Positions 39,874 through 48,205 are shown, numbered from the stretch's first letter. The stretch: 64,000 nucleotides of DNA from Pseudidiomarina atlantica (GCF_000753735.1 NZ_JPIN01000009.1:1-64000), one strand, 5' to 3'. The notes: generated from the letters alone by a model not told the origin. Translations and numbers: made by a program.

Positions 39874-40969
39874 TCACTTGCAAGTAAATATTGGTCAGCA
39901 AGCTATTGTGCGCGGTGTGACGGTCACCTTGCAAGCAGGCGAGATCGGCTGTCTACTCGGCCCCAGCGGCTGTGGCAAGACCACCTTATTGCGCGCCATA
40001 GCTGGCTTCCAACCTGTTGCCGCCGGCAGCATCAGCTTAGCGGGACAAACTGTCTCAACGCCTGCCTTTACCCAAGCGCCCGAGCGCCGTGGTATTGGCA
40101 TGGTATTCCAAGACTTTGCTTTGTTTCCGCACCTGACAGTTGCGGAAAATATTAGCTTTGGCATGCGCCACGCAAGCACCCAAGAAAAACAACAACGCGT
40201 CGACGAACTCCTTAATCGCATCGGTCTGCCGGGGTATCAAAAACGTTATCCGCATGAGCTCTCCGGTGGTCAGCAACAACGCATCGCACTTGCCCGAGCA
40301 CTCGCGCCAAAGCCACGCTTGTTGTTGCTTGACGAGCCCTTTTCGAGCCTAGACGCCGAATTGCGTGAGCGTTTAGCTGTAGAAGTTCGCGAATTGTTGA
40401 AACAAGAACAAATCACCGCCTTATTGGTGACGCATGATCAGCAAGAAGCGTTCGCTATGGCTGACAAAGCTGGAGTCATGTACCAAGGTGAGTTGCTGCA
40501 ATGGGAAACTCCTTACCAACTGTATCATCAGCCACGCCATCAAATGGTCGCTGACTTCATTGGCCATGGCGTATTGCTGCAGGGCACGGTGACCGCGAGC
40601 GGCACTATGGCGTCACCCCTAGGCATGCTTGAGCATCCCAGTCTTACCAACGTTGAGGGCGGCACCCCGGTGAGCTTCTTAGTGCGCCCTGATGATTTGG
40701 TTCCTGACCCGGATTCGCGCTTGCGTGGGCGCATTAAAGCGCGCGGCTTCCGTGGCGCGCACAACCTCTACAGCGTGGAACTCAGCAGTGGCATTGAGAT
40801 TTTGACCTTGAGTCCGTCGCATGAACAGATGGAAGTGGGCAGTGAAATCGGCCTGCGCCCTGATTTCGATCATTTGGTAGTTTTTGCCGCAGATCACTGC
40901 GAACTGCCAGGCTTTCAGAATACCGCGCCTGCGTTTCGCCCGGTGTTACCAAAAGCGCAATCGGCGTAG
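39854..40969 (+). CDS. Fe(III) ABC transporter ATP-binding protein
   Basis: The product has 371 aa from a TTG start. AAGGAG (39841-39846) sits 7 nt before it, and the gene overlaps the permease by 20 bp. Walker A GPSGCGKTT (about residues 37-45), signature LSGGQQQR (about 135), Walker B LLLLDEPFSSLD and the H-loop THDQ are intact. The C-terminal third (about 245-360) is a TOBE-like regulatory domain, as in FbpC. The last 8 codons overlap the convergent zntB. Confidence 0.94.
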   Translation: MSLLQLDHLQVNIGQQAIVRGVTVTLQAGEIGCLLGPSGCGKTTLLRAIAGFQPVAAGSISLAGQTVSTPAFTQAPERRGIGMVFQDFALFPHLTVAENISFGMRHASTQEKQQRVDELLNRIGLPGYQKRYPHELSGGQQQRIALARALAPKPRLLLLDEPFSSLDAELRERLAVEVRELLKQEQITALLVTHDQQEAFAMADKAGVMYQGELLQWETPYQLYHQPRHQMVADFIGHGVLLQGTVTASGTMASPLGMLEHPSLTNVEGGTPVSFLVRPDDLVPDPDSRLRGRIKARGFRGAHNLYSVELSSGIEILTLSPSHEQMEVGSEIGLRPDFDHLVVFAADHCELPGFQNTAPAFRPVLPKAQSA

Positions 40970-41902
40970 CAGCAAGAATTCAACCACAGCGATAATCGCT
41001 AACGCACCGCAGAAGATCCAGAAGGCGTCAGCATTTTCCACGCCCGGCATACCGCCAATATTGATGCCAAACACGCCCGTCAAAAAGCTGATCGGCAAGA
41101 ACACCCCGGCAATCACCGACAACCAGTAGGTGTTACGGTTCATCTTCTCAGCGACTTCTTGTTGCAGGTGTTCACGCAGCATCCACACCTGCTCAAGCAG
41201 CATTTCCAAGGATTCCAGCTCGCGCTGAATTGCATCGCGCTCATTAACGAGCCATTGTACGTTCTCCGCATCGAGCCATTTGTGCGCTTCACTACCAAAG
41301 CGCTCGATAGCCGTTAGCTGTGGGCGTACAAACCGCGTCAACCGCAGCATACGGCGATGCAGCTCAGTCAACTTGCGTTGCCGCTCTGAAGTGGTGCCGA
41401 TAGCGTCATCCTCAAGCTGCTCCATTTGCACTTCGATTTGATCGAGCAGCTCCTCCAGACGGTTGTTCATTTCTTCGATCAACATCACCAAGAAGTCTTG
41501 CAGCGACTCAGGCCCGTCTTGCTTCTGTAGGCGCTCACGAATCACTCCAACTGAGCGAATCGGGCGCTTTCGAAAGCTATAAATGTTGCCTTTGTAAAAC
41601 AGCACCCGCAAACTCAGCATGTCCTCAGGACGCTCGCCCTCGGCCAAATTTACACCGCGCAAAATTAATAAAAATCCTTCGTTGGTGCGCTCAAACCGTG
41701 GTCTTGTATCCTCTTCGAGTACCGCGTCAATGAGTGGATCTGGAATACCCGATGCAGTGAGCCAATCAGCAATCCCCGGTAGATCGCGCTGAATGTGATA
41801 CCAGCATTGCTGCCGGTCATGCAGCTCGGAGCTGATACTCAAGGCTGGATGCTGACTGAAGTCCCAGCTATCGATAATAAATTCTGGGCGTTGCTGTGAC
41901 AT
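40946..41902 (-). CDS. zntB: ZntB-type zinc transporter (CorA superfamily)
   Basis: The product has 318 aa. A long N-terminal cytoplasmic domain ends in the stalk helix, and two C-terminal membrane helices follow (about residues 258-280 and 290-312). Between them is GVFGINIGGMPG. The GIN motif with GG(M/I)PG marks ZntB rather than the GMN of CorA magnesium channels. ZntB carries zinc; the direction (import coupled to protons or export) has been debated. The stop lies inside the end of the Fe(III) ATPase gene, a 24-bp convergent overlap. Confidence 0.88.
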   Translation of the reverse strand: MSQQRPEFIIDSWDFSQHPALSISSELHDRQQCWYHIQRDLPGIADWLTASGIPDPLIDAVLEEDTRPRFERTNEGFLLILRGVNLAEGERPEDMLSLRVLFYKGNIYSFRKRPIRSVGVIRERLQKQDGPESLQDFLVMLIEEMNNRLEELLDQIEVQMEQLEDDAIGTTSERQRKLTELHRRMLRLTRFVRPQLTAIERFGSEAHKWLDAENVQWLVNERDAIQRELESLEMLLEQVWMLREHLQQEVAEKMNRNTYWLSVIAGVFLPISFLTGVFGINIGGMPGVENADAFWIFCGALAIIAVVEFLLLRRLRFW

Positions 41903-41987
41903 AAATCTTCCTTTTGCTTAATTCCCAATTCATTTCATTTAACGTTACAATAGCGGACTCTGCAACTCTCTGAAGAAAAGGGATTCT

Positions 41988-42953
41988 ATGCTGTTCGCTG
42001 TTTTTGCAGTCATTTTTGGGCTGGCACTGCTAGTTTGGAGCGCTGATCGCTTTGTCGATGGTGCCGCGTCAACGGCAAATCATTTAGGCATGCCGCCGTT
42101 GCTCATAGGTATGGTGATCATCGGTTTTGGTACCTCTGCACCAGAAATGGTGGTCTCAGCGCTAGCCTCAATGCAAGGCAACCCCGGCCTCGCGCTCGGT
42201 AACGCATTCGGTTCAAACATTACCAATATCGCTTTGGTACTTGGCCTTACCGCGGTGTTGGCACCGATTGCGGTAAGTAGCCAAGTGTTGAAGCGTGAAA
42301 TGCCACTGCTGCTGGCGTTTACCTTACTCATGGCTTGGCCTCTCTATGACTTGGTCATCACTGAAATTGAAGCCTGGATTCTATTAGCGATGTTTTCGGC
42401 TTATATGGGCTGGAGCATCTATCAAGGTATGCGCGGCAAAGACGACGCACTTGCAGCTGAGTATGATGAAGAGATTCAAGCGCAAAAGATGTCACTCAAA
42501 CAAGGTATCAGCTGGCTTATCGTTGGCTTAGTTTTGTTGGTGATCAGCTCGCGCATTCTGGTCTGGGGCGCAGTTGATATTGCCACAGCCCTCGGTGTCA
42601 GCGACTTAGTGATTGGTTTAACCGTAGTGGCCATAGGTACTTCGTTGCCGGAATTGGCGTCATCTATTGCCGCCGTGCGTAAAAACGAACACGATTTGGC
42701 CGTCGGCAATGTCATCGGTTCGAATATGTTTAATACCCTGGCGGTGGTCGGTATCGCTGGCGTGATTCATCCAATCGACCTCGATCCGCTGGTGCTCAGC
42801 CGTGACTGGCTAACCATGACGGTACTTACGTTCTTACTCGCGGTGTTTAGCTTCCGTTTGAATCGACCCACACGAGTGAACCGAATTCAGGGTATTGTGC
42901 TATTACTGTGTTACGCAGCTTATACCATTTACCTATTGCAAACAGGATTCTAA
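41988..42953 (+). CDS. Calcium/sodium antiporter (YrbG type)
   Basis: The product has 321 aa with ten predicted helices in two inverted halves. The two alpha-repeats carry the exchanger motifs GFGTSAPEMVVS (about residue 43) with GNAFGSNITNIAL, and AIGTSLPELASSI (about 210) with GNVIGSNMFNTL. It moves Ca2+ against Na+ or H+ across the inner membrane. The next gene starts 3 bp downstream. Confidence 0.92.
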   Translation: MLFAVFAVIFGLALLVWSADRFVDGAASTANHLGMPPLLIGMVIIGFGTSAPEMVVSALASMQGNPGLALGNAFGSNITNIALVLGLTAVLAPIAVSSQVLKREMPLLLAFTLLMAWPLYDLVITEIEAWILLAMFSAYMGWSIYQGMRGKDDALAAEYDEEIQAQKMSLKQGISWLIVGLVLLVISSRILVWGAVDIATALGVSDLVIGLTVVAIGTSLPELASSIAAVRKNEHDLAVGNVIGSNMFNTLAVVGIAGVIHPIDLDPLVLSRDWLTMTVLTFLLAVFSFRLNRPTRVNRIQGIVLLLCYAAYTIYLLQTGF

Positions 42954-42956
42954 AGC

Positions 42957-43388
42957 ATGCAACAAGCCGCTATTGATCGCGCACAAAAACTTGGTTATGC
43001 CGGTTTACTGCCCTTTTTGTTATTCACCATTGGGGCGCTGCTCGACGTTTATGCGGATCATGCATTACGATTATTTGTCATTTACAGCGCGCTCATAGTG
43101 AGCTTCTTGGGTGGCGTGCATTGGGGACTCGCAATCACACGTGACGACGCCCCGACACGCCAACTCAGTTGGAGCATGTTGCCGACCATTATCGCGGTAG
43201 TGTTATTTTTCGCTGGCGTCTGGGTGACGCCGCTCACTATGCTCAGCGTGCTAGCGTTAACACACCTGTTCTGGCTCAACTTCGAAAAACGCCACTTGCA
43301 GACGCACCCTTGGTACCTCGAACTTCGCGGTCGCTTAACCTTTACCGTCGTAGCGCTGCACGTCATTTTGATCATTATCTCGTTGTAG
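42957..43388 (+). CDS. DUF3429 membrane protein
   Basis: The product has 143 aa with about five membrane helices. The motif YSALIVSFLGGVHWG (about residues 42-56) and the W..WWL-like end are typical of DUF3429 (TMEM69-related) proteins. Function is unknown. It is tightly coupled to the Ca2+/Na+ antiporter (3-bp gap), the only hint of its role. Confidence 0.8.
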   Translation: MQQAAIDRAQKLGYAGLLPFLLFTIGALLDVYADHALRLFVIYSALIVSFLGGVHWGLAITRDDAPTRQLSWSMLPTIIAVVLFFAGVWVTPLTMLSVLALTHLFWLNFEKRHLQTHPWYLELRGRLTFTVVALHVILIIISL

Positions 43389-43410
43389 TGAGTTCCACTT
43401 ACCCACAAAG

Positions 43411-43436
43411 ACTGTTGCGAATCGTTCGCATTTGTA
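43411..43436 (+). promoter_or_regulatory. Fur-like box upstream of bfd
   Basis: The site contains the perfect inverted repeat TGCGAA-TCG-TTCGCA (43416-43430), ending in TTCGCATTTG. The Fur box at 37088 has the same CATTCGCATTTG end. It lies about 40-60 bp before the bfd start. The shared half-site supports Fur control, but it matches the classical E. coli consensus less well. Confidence 0.6.
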
Positions 43437-43470
43437 TTACCATTCATAGGAATTCGTTAATGAGGTTCCT

Positions 43471-43695
43471 ATGTACGTTTGTCTCTGCAAAGGCGTTACT
43501 GACAAAACCATTCGCAATGCGGTGCACGATGAAGGCATCAGTAGCATGCGTGAATTGCGCCAGCAATATGGCGTCGCGTCGCAGTGTGGCTGCTGCAAAA
43601 GTTGTGCGAAAGAAGTACTGAGCGAAGCAGTCAAAGAACGTAATCAACGCTTTTTAGAAGAAACCTTGTTGCCAACCACGGTGTGCTACACTTAA
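43471..43695 (+). CDS. bfd: Bacterioferritin-associated ferredoxin
   Basis: The product has 74 aa. It is a BFD-like 2Fe-2S protein: Cys4 and Cys6 (VCLCKGV) with Cys39 and Cys42 (QCGCCKSC) give the CxC...CxxC cluster pattern. Two further Cys (41, 45) are extra. Bfd docks on bacterioferritin and reduces its mineral core to release iron, which is used when iron is scarce. It is followed by two bfr genes. The 35-bp gap before bfr contains CTAGGT/ACCTAG (43695-43714), a small stem that could separate expression of bfd and bfr. Confidence 0.95.
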   Translation: MYVCLCKGVTDKTIRNAVHDEGISSMRELRQQYGVASQCGCCKSCAKEVLSEAVKERNQRFLEETLLPTTVCYT

Positions 43696-43730
43696 GCTAG
43701 GTTTATCAATACCTAGGTTAGGAGTAGTGC

Positions 43731-44207
43731 ATGCAAGGCGAAGCCAAAGTTCTGCAAGAACTAAATCGAATTCTCACCCGCAAATTAACCGCGATTAACC
43801 AGTACTTTTTACATGCGCGCATGTACAAAAACTGGGGTTTTGAAGCGTTAAACCACACCATTTATAAAGCCTCCATTGAAGAAATGAAGCACGCCGATGA
43901 CATCATCGAGCGGTTGTTATTCTTGGGCGGCCTGCCAAATCTACAAGACTTGGGCAAACTCTATATCGGTGAAGACCCACGTGAAATGCTAGAACTCGAC
44001 CACAAAGTTCAACATGCCGATGTACTCGCTATTCGTGAAGCCATTGCCGTATGCGAAAAGCATCGCGATTACGTAACGCGCGATGAACTTGAAGAGATTC
44101 TTGAGCAACAAGAAGAGCATCTTGACTGGCTAGAGACACAACTCGAACTGATCAGTCACTTAGGTCTGAGCACCTACTTGCAAACCAAATTACACAAGGA
44201 GTCGTAA
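43731..44207 (+). CDS. bfr: Bacterioferritin subunit, haem-binding but without ferroxidase ligands
   Basis: The product has 158 aa and aligns without gaps to E. coli Bfr. The haem ligand Met52 is present (EEMKHAD), as are Glu51, His54 and His130. Three ferroxidase ligands are changed: Glu18 to Lys, Glu94 to Gln and Glu127 to Gln. It should therefore bind haem between subunits but not oxidise iron efficiently. The second subunit, starting 1 nt after this stop, has the opposite pattern. A mixed 24-mer shell is the likely product, as described for Neisseria BfrA/BfrB. Confidence 0.93.
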   Translation: MQGEAKVLQELNRILTRKLTAINQYFLHARMYKNWGFEALNHTIYKASIEEMKHADDIIERLLFLGGLPNLQDLGKLYIGEDPREMLELDHKVQHADVLAIREAIAVCEKHRDYVTRDELEEILEQQEEHLDWLETQLELISHLGLSTYLQTKLHKES

Positions 44208-44208
44208 C

Positions 44209-44679
44209 ATGGCACTCGATTCTGCCGCTGTTGTTGAACAACTCAACCGCCTCTTGGCTTTTGAACTTACCTCAATCGACCAATACACCGCCCATTCGCG
44301 TCGTTACGAAGATATGGGGCTGGAAAAGCTTTATGAACGTATCAACCACGAAGTTGACGACGAGCGCGGACACGCTGACTTGTTGATTCGCCGCATGTTG
44401 TTCCTCGGGGGGCGTCCGCAAATGGATAACCGCGAAGCACACTCTATCGCGGACGACGTACCGACCATGCTGCGTAACGATCTTGAACTAGAGCGAAATA
44501 ACGCAAAAACGTTGCGTGAAGTGATTAACTTTTGCGAAGAAGCTGGCGATTTTGTCACCCGCGACATGCTGGTTGGCATCCTCAAAGATACCGAAGAAGA
44601 TCATGCGTATTGGTTGCGCCAGCAACTTGAATTGATCGACCGCTTAGGACTGGAGCTTTATTTACAGGCACAAATGTGA
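44209..44679 (+). CDS. bfr: Bacterioferritin subunit, ferroxidase-competent, without haem Met
   Basis: The product has 156 aa. Ferroxidase ligands equivalent to E. coli Glu18, Glu51, His54, Glu94, Glu127 and His130 are seen as Glu19, Glu52, His55, Glu95, Glu129 and His132. The haem-ligand Met52 is replaced by Arg53 (DDERGHAD). It should oxidise Fe(II) but not bind haem. AAGGAG precedes the ATG. It follows the first bfr by 1 nt and overlaps mscS by 4 bp (GTGA). Confidence 0.93.
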   Translation: MALDSAAVVEQLNRLLAFELTSIDQYTAHSRRYEDMGLEKLYERINHEVDDERGHADLLIRRMLFLGGRPQMDNREAHSIADDVPTMLRNDLELERNNAKTLREVINFCEEAGDFVTRDMLVGILKDTEEDHAYWLRQQLELIDRLGLELYLQAQM

Positions 44680-45650
44680 ACGAGTTTTTAACCTCTCTAA
44701 AGCAGGCTTTCGAATGGTTGAATACCGAGCTATTCGCGGTTGGTGAAACTGCAATCACTTACGGCTCGGTGTTTCGCTTTATTGCGATCCTGTTTGTCGC
44801 ATGGATCGTCTCGCGTTTACTGCAAAGCGTCATTCAGCGCTTCGCCAGTTATCGCCACACCCTTGCGCCATCGTCGGTCTATGCGCTTAAACGCATTACC
44901 CACTATGTGGTGCTCGTGGTCGGCGCATTGATTGCGGTCGCCTCGATTGGCATTGATCTAACCAAGTTTGCGATTTTTGCCAGTGCACTTGGTATTGGTG
45001 TGGGTTTTGGCTTACAAAACCTAATCAGCAACTTTACCGCTGGCATTATGTTGCTGTTCGAAAAAACCTTGAAAGTCGGCGATTTCGTCGAACTTGAATC
45101 TGGCGTCACCGGTGAAGTTAAAGAAATTAATATTCGCAGCACTATCATCACCACCAACGACAATATCGACATCATCGTGCCCAATTCAGAATTTGTCGCC
45201 GGTCGAGTGACGAATTGGACCATGCGCGATACCTATCGTCGCATTAAGGTGCCGTTTGGCGTTGCCTACGGTACCGACAAAGAAGTGGTGAAAAAGGCCG
45301 TACTGGAAGCCGCTGAGCGCGTTCCGCACACGCTTACGGACGGCACGCGGCGGCCACCGCAGGTCTGGCTGGTAGAGTTTGGCGAAAGTTCGCTGAACTT
45401 CGAATTAGTCGTGTGGCTCAAACCAGAAGCAGTAAACCGACCTAGCGCCGTGCAAGCTGCGTTTTTATGGGAAATTCACAGTTCACTGCTGGAATACAAC
45501 ATCGAGATTCCATTCCCACAACGCGATTTGCATATTCGTAGTTGGAGTGAAAATGGAGCAGTACGGATGGCACACGCTAAGCCCGCCAAGCCAGAATCTG
45601 CCCCAGCACCTGAGACACCTTCAAAAAACGATGCCGCAGAAGAGCTGTAA
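44676..45650 (+). CDS. MscS-type mechanosensitive channel
   Basis: The product has 324 aa from a GTG that overlaps the bfr stop (GTGA). Three or four N-terminal membrane helices lead into the pore helix (FASALGIGVGFGLQNLISNFTAG split around residue 105-125). The MscS beta-domain (GDFVELESGVTGEVKEIN, about 135-152) and the mixed C-terminal domain follow. A Pro/Ala-rich tail ends the protein. It releases small solutes on osmotic downshock. The operon link with bacterioferritin is probably a matter of position only. Confidence 0.9.
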   Translation: MNEFLTSLKQAFEWLNTELFAVGETAITYGSVFRFIAILFVAWIVSRLLQSVIQRFASYRHTLAPSSVYALKRITHYVVLVVGALIAVASIGIDLTKFAIFASALGIGVGFGLQNLISNFTAGIMLLFEKTLKVGDFVELESGVTGEVKEINIRSTIITTNDNIDIIVPNSEFVAGRVTNWTMRDTYRRIKVPFGVAYGTDKEVVKKAVLEAAERVPHTLTDGTRRPPQVWLVEFGESSLNFELVVWLKPEAVNRPSAVQAAFLWEIHSSLLEYNIEIPFPQRDLHIRSWSENGAVRMAHAKPAKPESAPAPETPSKNDAAEEL

Positions 45651-45653
45651 CGC

Positions 45654-47534
45654 CTAGCGTTGCAGCTGCTCGCGCAATTCATCCACACAGTTCGGATCAT
45701 CGATCGTCGAAGGAATCGCCAATTGCTGCTCACCATCAGCAAGTTGCCGTAACAAGCGCCGTAAGATTTTGCCTGATCGCGTTTTCGGTAAGCGCGGCAC
45801 TACATACACTTGACGTAAACAAGCAACCGCACCAATCGAATCACGCACGCGCTGGACCAAGCGCTGCGACAATTCATCAGGGTCGACGTTGCTACCATCT
45901 TTGACAATTACAAGGCCCAAGGGTATCTGGCCCTTTAGTTCGTCGGCAACACCAATCACCGCACATTCAGCCACGGCTGGGTCCATGGCCAGAATTTCTT
46001 CCATTTCACCGGTCGACAGCCGGTGTCCGGCAACGTTAATCACATCATCGGTGCGGCCCATAATAAACACGTAGCCGTCGTCATCCTTGTAGCCGCCATC
46101 GCCGCTGCTGTAATAACCGGTAAACTCACTCAGATAGCCCTTGATAAAACGTGGCTCATCGCCCCAAATAGTAGTTAGACAGCCCGGCGGTAACGGTAAC
46201 TTAATCGCGACAGCACCCTGCTCATTCGCCTCTACCTCACTGCCGTCTGGCGCGAGAATACGAATATCATAGCCGGGCACCGGTAACGTCGACGAGCCTG
46301 GCTTCACCGGGTATTCGGTGATACCGACCGGATTTGCACAAATCGGCCAACCTGACTCGGTTTGCCACCAATGGTCAAACACCGGCTTACCAGTGACCTC
46401 CTGCGTCCATTCAAGCGTCGGTGGGTCGAGTCGTTCACCGGCCATATAAATGCGCTCGAGCGAAGTTAACCGGTAGTTTTCCAAGAGTTTGGCTTCGGGA
46501 TCTTCTTTCTTAATCGCACGAAACGCAGTCGGTGCCGAAAACAACACTTTAACTCGATAATCATCGCACATCCGCCAAAACGCACTTGCATCAGGCGTGC
46601 GCACCGGCTTGCCCTCGTACAAAATCGTGGTCGCGCCGCGTAGCAACGGACCGTACACGATATACGAGTGGCCGACCACCCATCCTACGTCTGAGGCTGT
46701 CAGCATTACGTCTCCAGCACCAACGCCATACACCGTGTCCATCGAGTAGTGCAGTGCCACGGCATAGCCGCCAGTATCACGCACCACGCCTTTGGGTTTC
46801 CCAGTGGTGCCAGATGTATACAAAATATACAGCGGGTCAGTCGCTTGCATGACCGTGCATTCAGCGGGTGTCACCTCGCTTACTGCACTTTGCCAATCGA
46901 TATCACGTGGTGCCTGCAACTCGGCTTGGCATTGCTCGCGTTGCCATACAATCACGTTACCAGGTTTATGGTCTGCTTGCGCAATCGCGTCATCAACCAT
47001 GGGCTTGTAAGGAATGACCCGATTCACCTCGATTCCGCACGATGCGGTAATGAGCAATTTCGGCTGCGCATCATCAATGCGCACAGCAAGCTCGTGCGGT
47101 GCAAAACCGCCAAATACCACCGAGTGCACGGCACCCAATCGCGCACAAGCCAGCATGGCAATCGCAGCTTGCGGAATCATTGGCATGTAGATGACCACGC
47201 GATCACCTTTTTTCACATGCTGTTTCTTCAGCAGACCAGCAAACTGCGCCACAGCGTCACGCAACTCTCGATAGCTGTAGGTTGCTTTGCAGTCCGCCAC
47301 CGGCGAGTCGTAAATCAGCGCCGTTTGCTCACCACGCCCATCATCAACATGATAATCCAACGCACAGAATGCGAGATTCAACTGGCCGTCAGGAAACCAT
47401 GCCGCAGTGCCATTACTCCGCAGCTCAAACCCTTGTTGCGGCTCTTGAAACCAATGCAGACGTTGTGCTTGCTGGAGCCAGAATTTTGCCGGTTGTTGGA
47501 GCGAAGATTCGTACTCATGTGGATAGGTGTTCAT
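45654..47534 (-). CDS. prpE: Propionyl-CoA synthetase (PrpE-like acyl-CoA synthetase)
   Basis: The product has 626 aa from the ATG at 47534, which has AAGGAAA upstream. A longer frame to 47615 adds 27 residues with no family match. The ANL-family motifs are complete: YTSGTTGKPKGVVRD (about residue 233), WWQTESGWP (about 390), YYSSGDGGYKDDDGY (about 475) and the C-terminal Lys in PKTRSGKILRR (about 590). The N-terminal pattern (WFPDGQLNLAFCALD with DYHVDDGRG) is closer to PrpE than to Acs. It activates propionate, and probably acetate, to the CoA thioester. No other prp genes are nearby. Confidence 0.87.
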   Translation of the reverse strand: MNTYPHEYESSLQQPAKFWLQQAQRLHWFQEPQQGFELRSNGTAAWFPDGQLNLAFCALDYHVDDGRGEQTALIYDSPVADCKATYSYRELRDAVAQFAGLLKKQHVKKGDRVVIYMPMIPQAAIAMLACARLGAVHSVVFGGFAPHELAVRIDDAQPKLLITASCGIEVNRVIPYKPMVDDAIAQADHKPGNVIVWQREQCQAELQAPRDIDWQSAVSEVTPAECTVMQATDPLYILYTSGTTGKPKGVVRDTGGYAVALHYSMDTVYGVGAGDVMLTASDVGWVVGHSYIVYGPLLRGATTILYEGKPVRTPDASAFWRMCDDYRVKVLFSAPTAFRAIKKEDPEAKLLENYRLTSLERIYMAGERLDPPTLEWTQEVTGKPVFDHWWQTESGWPICANPVGITEYPVKPGSSTLPVPGYDIRILAPDGSEVEANEQGAVAIKLPLPPGCLTTIWGDEPRFIKGYLSEFTGYYSSGDGGYKDDDGYVFIMGRTDDVINVAGHRLSTGEMEEILAMDPAVAECAVIGVADELKGQIPLGLVIVKDGSNVDPDELSQRLVQRVRDSIGAVACLRQVYVVPRLPKTRSGKILRRLLRQLADGEQQLAIPSTIDDPNCVDELREQLQR

Positions 47535-47620
47535 GCTGAAATTTCCTTGGCGTACTGCGATGTTGTTAACTTTAGCGCAACAACCGCAAATTCCTATTCG
47601 ACTTGAGTCGTACAAGAGCG

Positions 47621-47700
47621 GTTACTCGTTAATCGTTAATCGTTAATCGTTAGGGGTGCACGTTGGAACCTCCCCCTAACGATTAACGATTAACGAATCA
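47621..47700. repeat. Heptamer-array inverted-repeat element, short form (copy 1)
   Basis: The left arm is GTTACTC followed by three CGTTAAT-type heptamers. The right arm is their reverse complement. TCGTTAATCGTTAATCG... (47633-47656) pairs perfectly over 24 bp with 47673-47696 across a 16-nt loop. The junctions are GGGG and CCCC. The loop has TTGGAACCT, also found in the core of copy 2. It lies between prpE and tRNA-Ser. It could act as a transcription stop, though no T-run follows. Confidence 0.85.
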
Positions 47701-47763
47701 CGGTTTTGGTGTTTATAGCCTTGTTTTTGACGGGCTGATGCCCTATCATTCCGCCCACTTTTA

Positions 47764-47854
47764 GGAGAGGTGTCCGAGTGGCTGAAGGAGCACGCCTGGA
47801 AAGTGTGTATACGGTAACCCCGTATCGAGGGTTCGAATCCCTCTCTCTCCGCCA
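47764..47854 (+). tRNA. tRNA-Ser (GGA anticodon)
   Basis: The 91-nt gene includes an encoded CCA. The acceptor stem GGAGAGG pairs with CCTCTCC. The D-arm has GTGGCTGAAGG, the anticodon loop has CTGGAAA (anticodon GGA), the long variable arm is typical of serine tRNA, and the T-loop is GTTCGAATC. It reads UCC and UCU codons. It is monocistronic and followed by a terminator. Confidence 0.97.
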
Positions 47855-47925
47855 GATACAAAAAGACCGCCCTTGTGGCGGTTTTTTTGTATGTGGTGGA
47901 GGGAGCGGCTTTGGTGAGAACTCTT
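47835..47925 (+). repeat. Duplicated tRNA-Ser 3' flank, copy 1
   Basis: The stretch from the tRNA T-arm (GAATCCCTC) through the terminator to GAGAACTCTT recurs at 48007-48097 with a constant offset of 172 bp. From 47851 on, 74 of 75 positions are identical. The only differing block is the tRNA acceptor strand. See the second copy. Confidence 0.9.
47866..47888 (+). terminator. Terminator of tRNA-Ser
   Basis: ACCGCC-CTTGT-GGCGGT followed by TTTTTT. It begins 12 nt after the tRNA CCA end. Confidence 0.93.
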
Positions 47926-47933
47926 GGGTTCGA

Positions 47934-48002
47934 CAAAACGGCAGGATAGCCGTTTTGCACAGCGCAACGCGCTGCCCGTAGGGCGAGGGCCATGGATGGC
48001 CC
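47934..48002. other. String of four hairpins between the duplicated tRNA-Ser flanks
   Basis: Four perfect stems follow each other with almost no space between. They are CAAAACGGC/GCCGTTTTG (47934-47957), CAGCGC/GCGCTG (47960-47974), GCCC/GGGC (47974-47984) and GGGCC/GGCCC (47987-48002). No reading frame of interest is present. The arrangement looks like a compact structured palindromic element or a folded RNA. Identity unknown. Confidence 0.6.
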
Positions 48003-48006
48003 GAGT

Positions 48007-48097
48007 GAATCCCTCGATCGAAGCCAGATACAAAAAGACCGCCCTTGTGGCGGTTTTTTTGTATGTGGCGGAGGGAGCGGCTTTGGTGAGAACTCTT
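48007..48097 (+). repeat. Duplicated tRNA-Ser 3' flank, copy 2, with tRNA relic
   Basis: This copy of 47835-47925 contains the T-arm piece GAATCCCTC, a changed acceptor strand (GATCGAA in place of TCTCTCC), GCCA and the complete terminator. It is not a working tRNA. It could be a remnant of a second tRNA gene, or of recombination at the tRNA 3' end. Confidence 0.88.
48038..48060 (+). terminator. Second copy of the tRNA-Ser terminator
   Basis: ACCGCC-CTTGT-GGCGGT with TTTTTT, identical to 47866-47888. It lies about 145 bp upstream of the cytochrome c start and could block read-through from the tRNA. Confidence 0.88.
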
Positions 48098-48205
48098 TAC
48101 GCCGACCTATATCAATCCAACCATTCAATTTTTACGTAAACATTGTACTAACTTCAGAATTGGCTAAGATACCAGTGATGAATTTTTCAGCGAGGAGTTG
48201 TAGCT

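Noticed and set aside
37166..40969. Thiamine or sulfate ABC transporter
   Set aside because: The binding protein has the Fe(III) tyrosine pair (TYY) and a Fur box upstream; the permease is the FbpB-type double unit.
46749..47606. 285-aa open frame on the plus strand inside prpE
   Set aside because: It is antisense to the complete, motif-rich prpE. Its composition (His, Arg, Cys rich) is that of a shadow frame.
47676..48128. Open frame on the minus strand across tRNA-Ser (150 aa)
   Set aside because: It is antisense to tRNA-Ser and its terminator (EREGFEPSIRG is the usual artefact of an antisense serine tRNA); no ribosome binding site or family.
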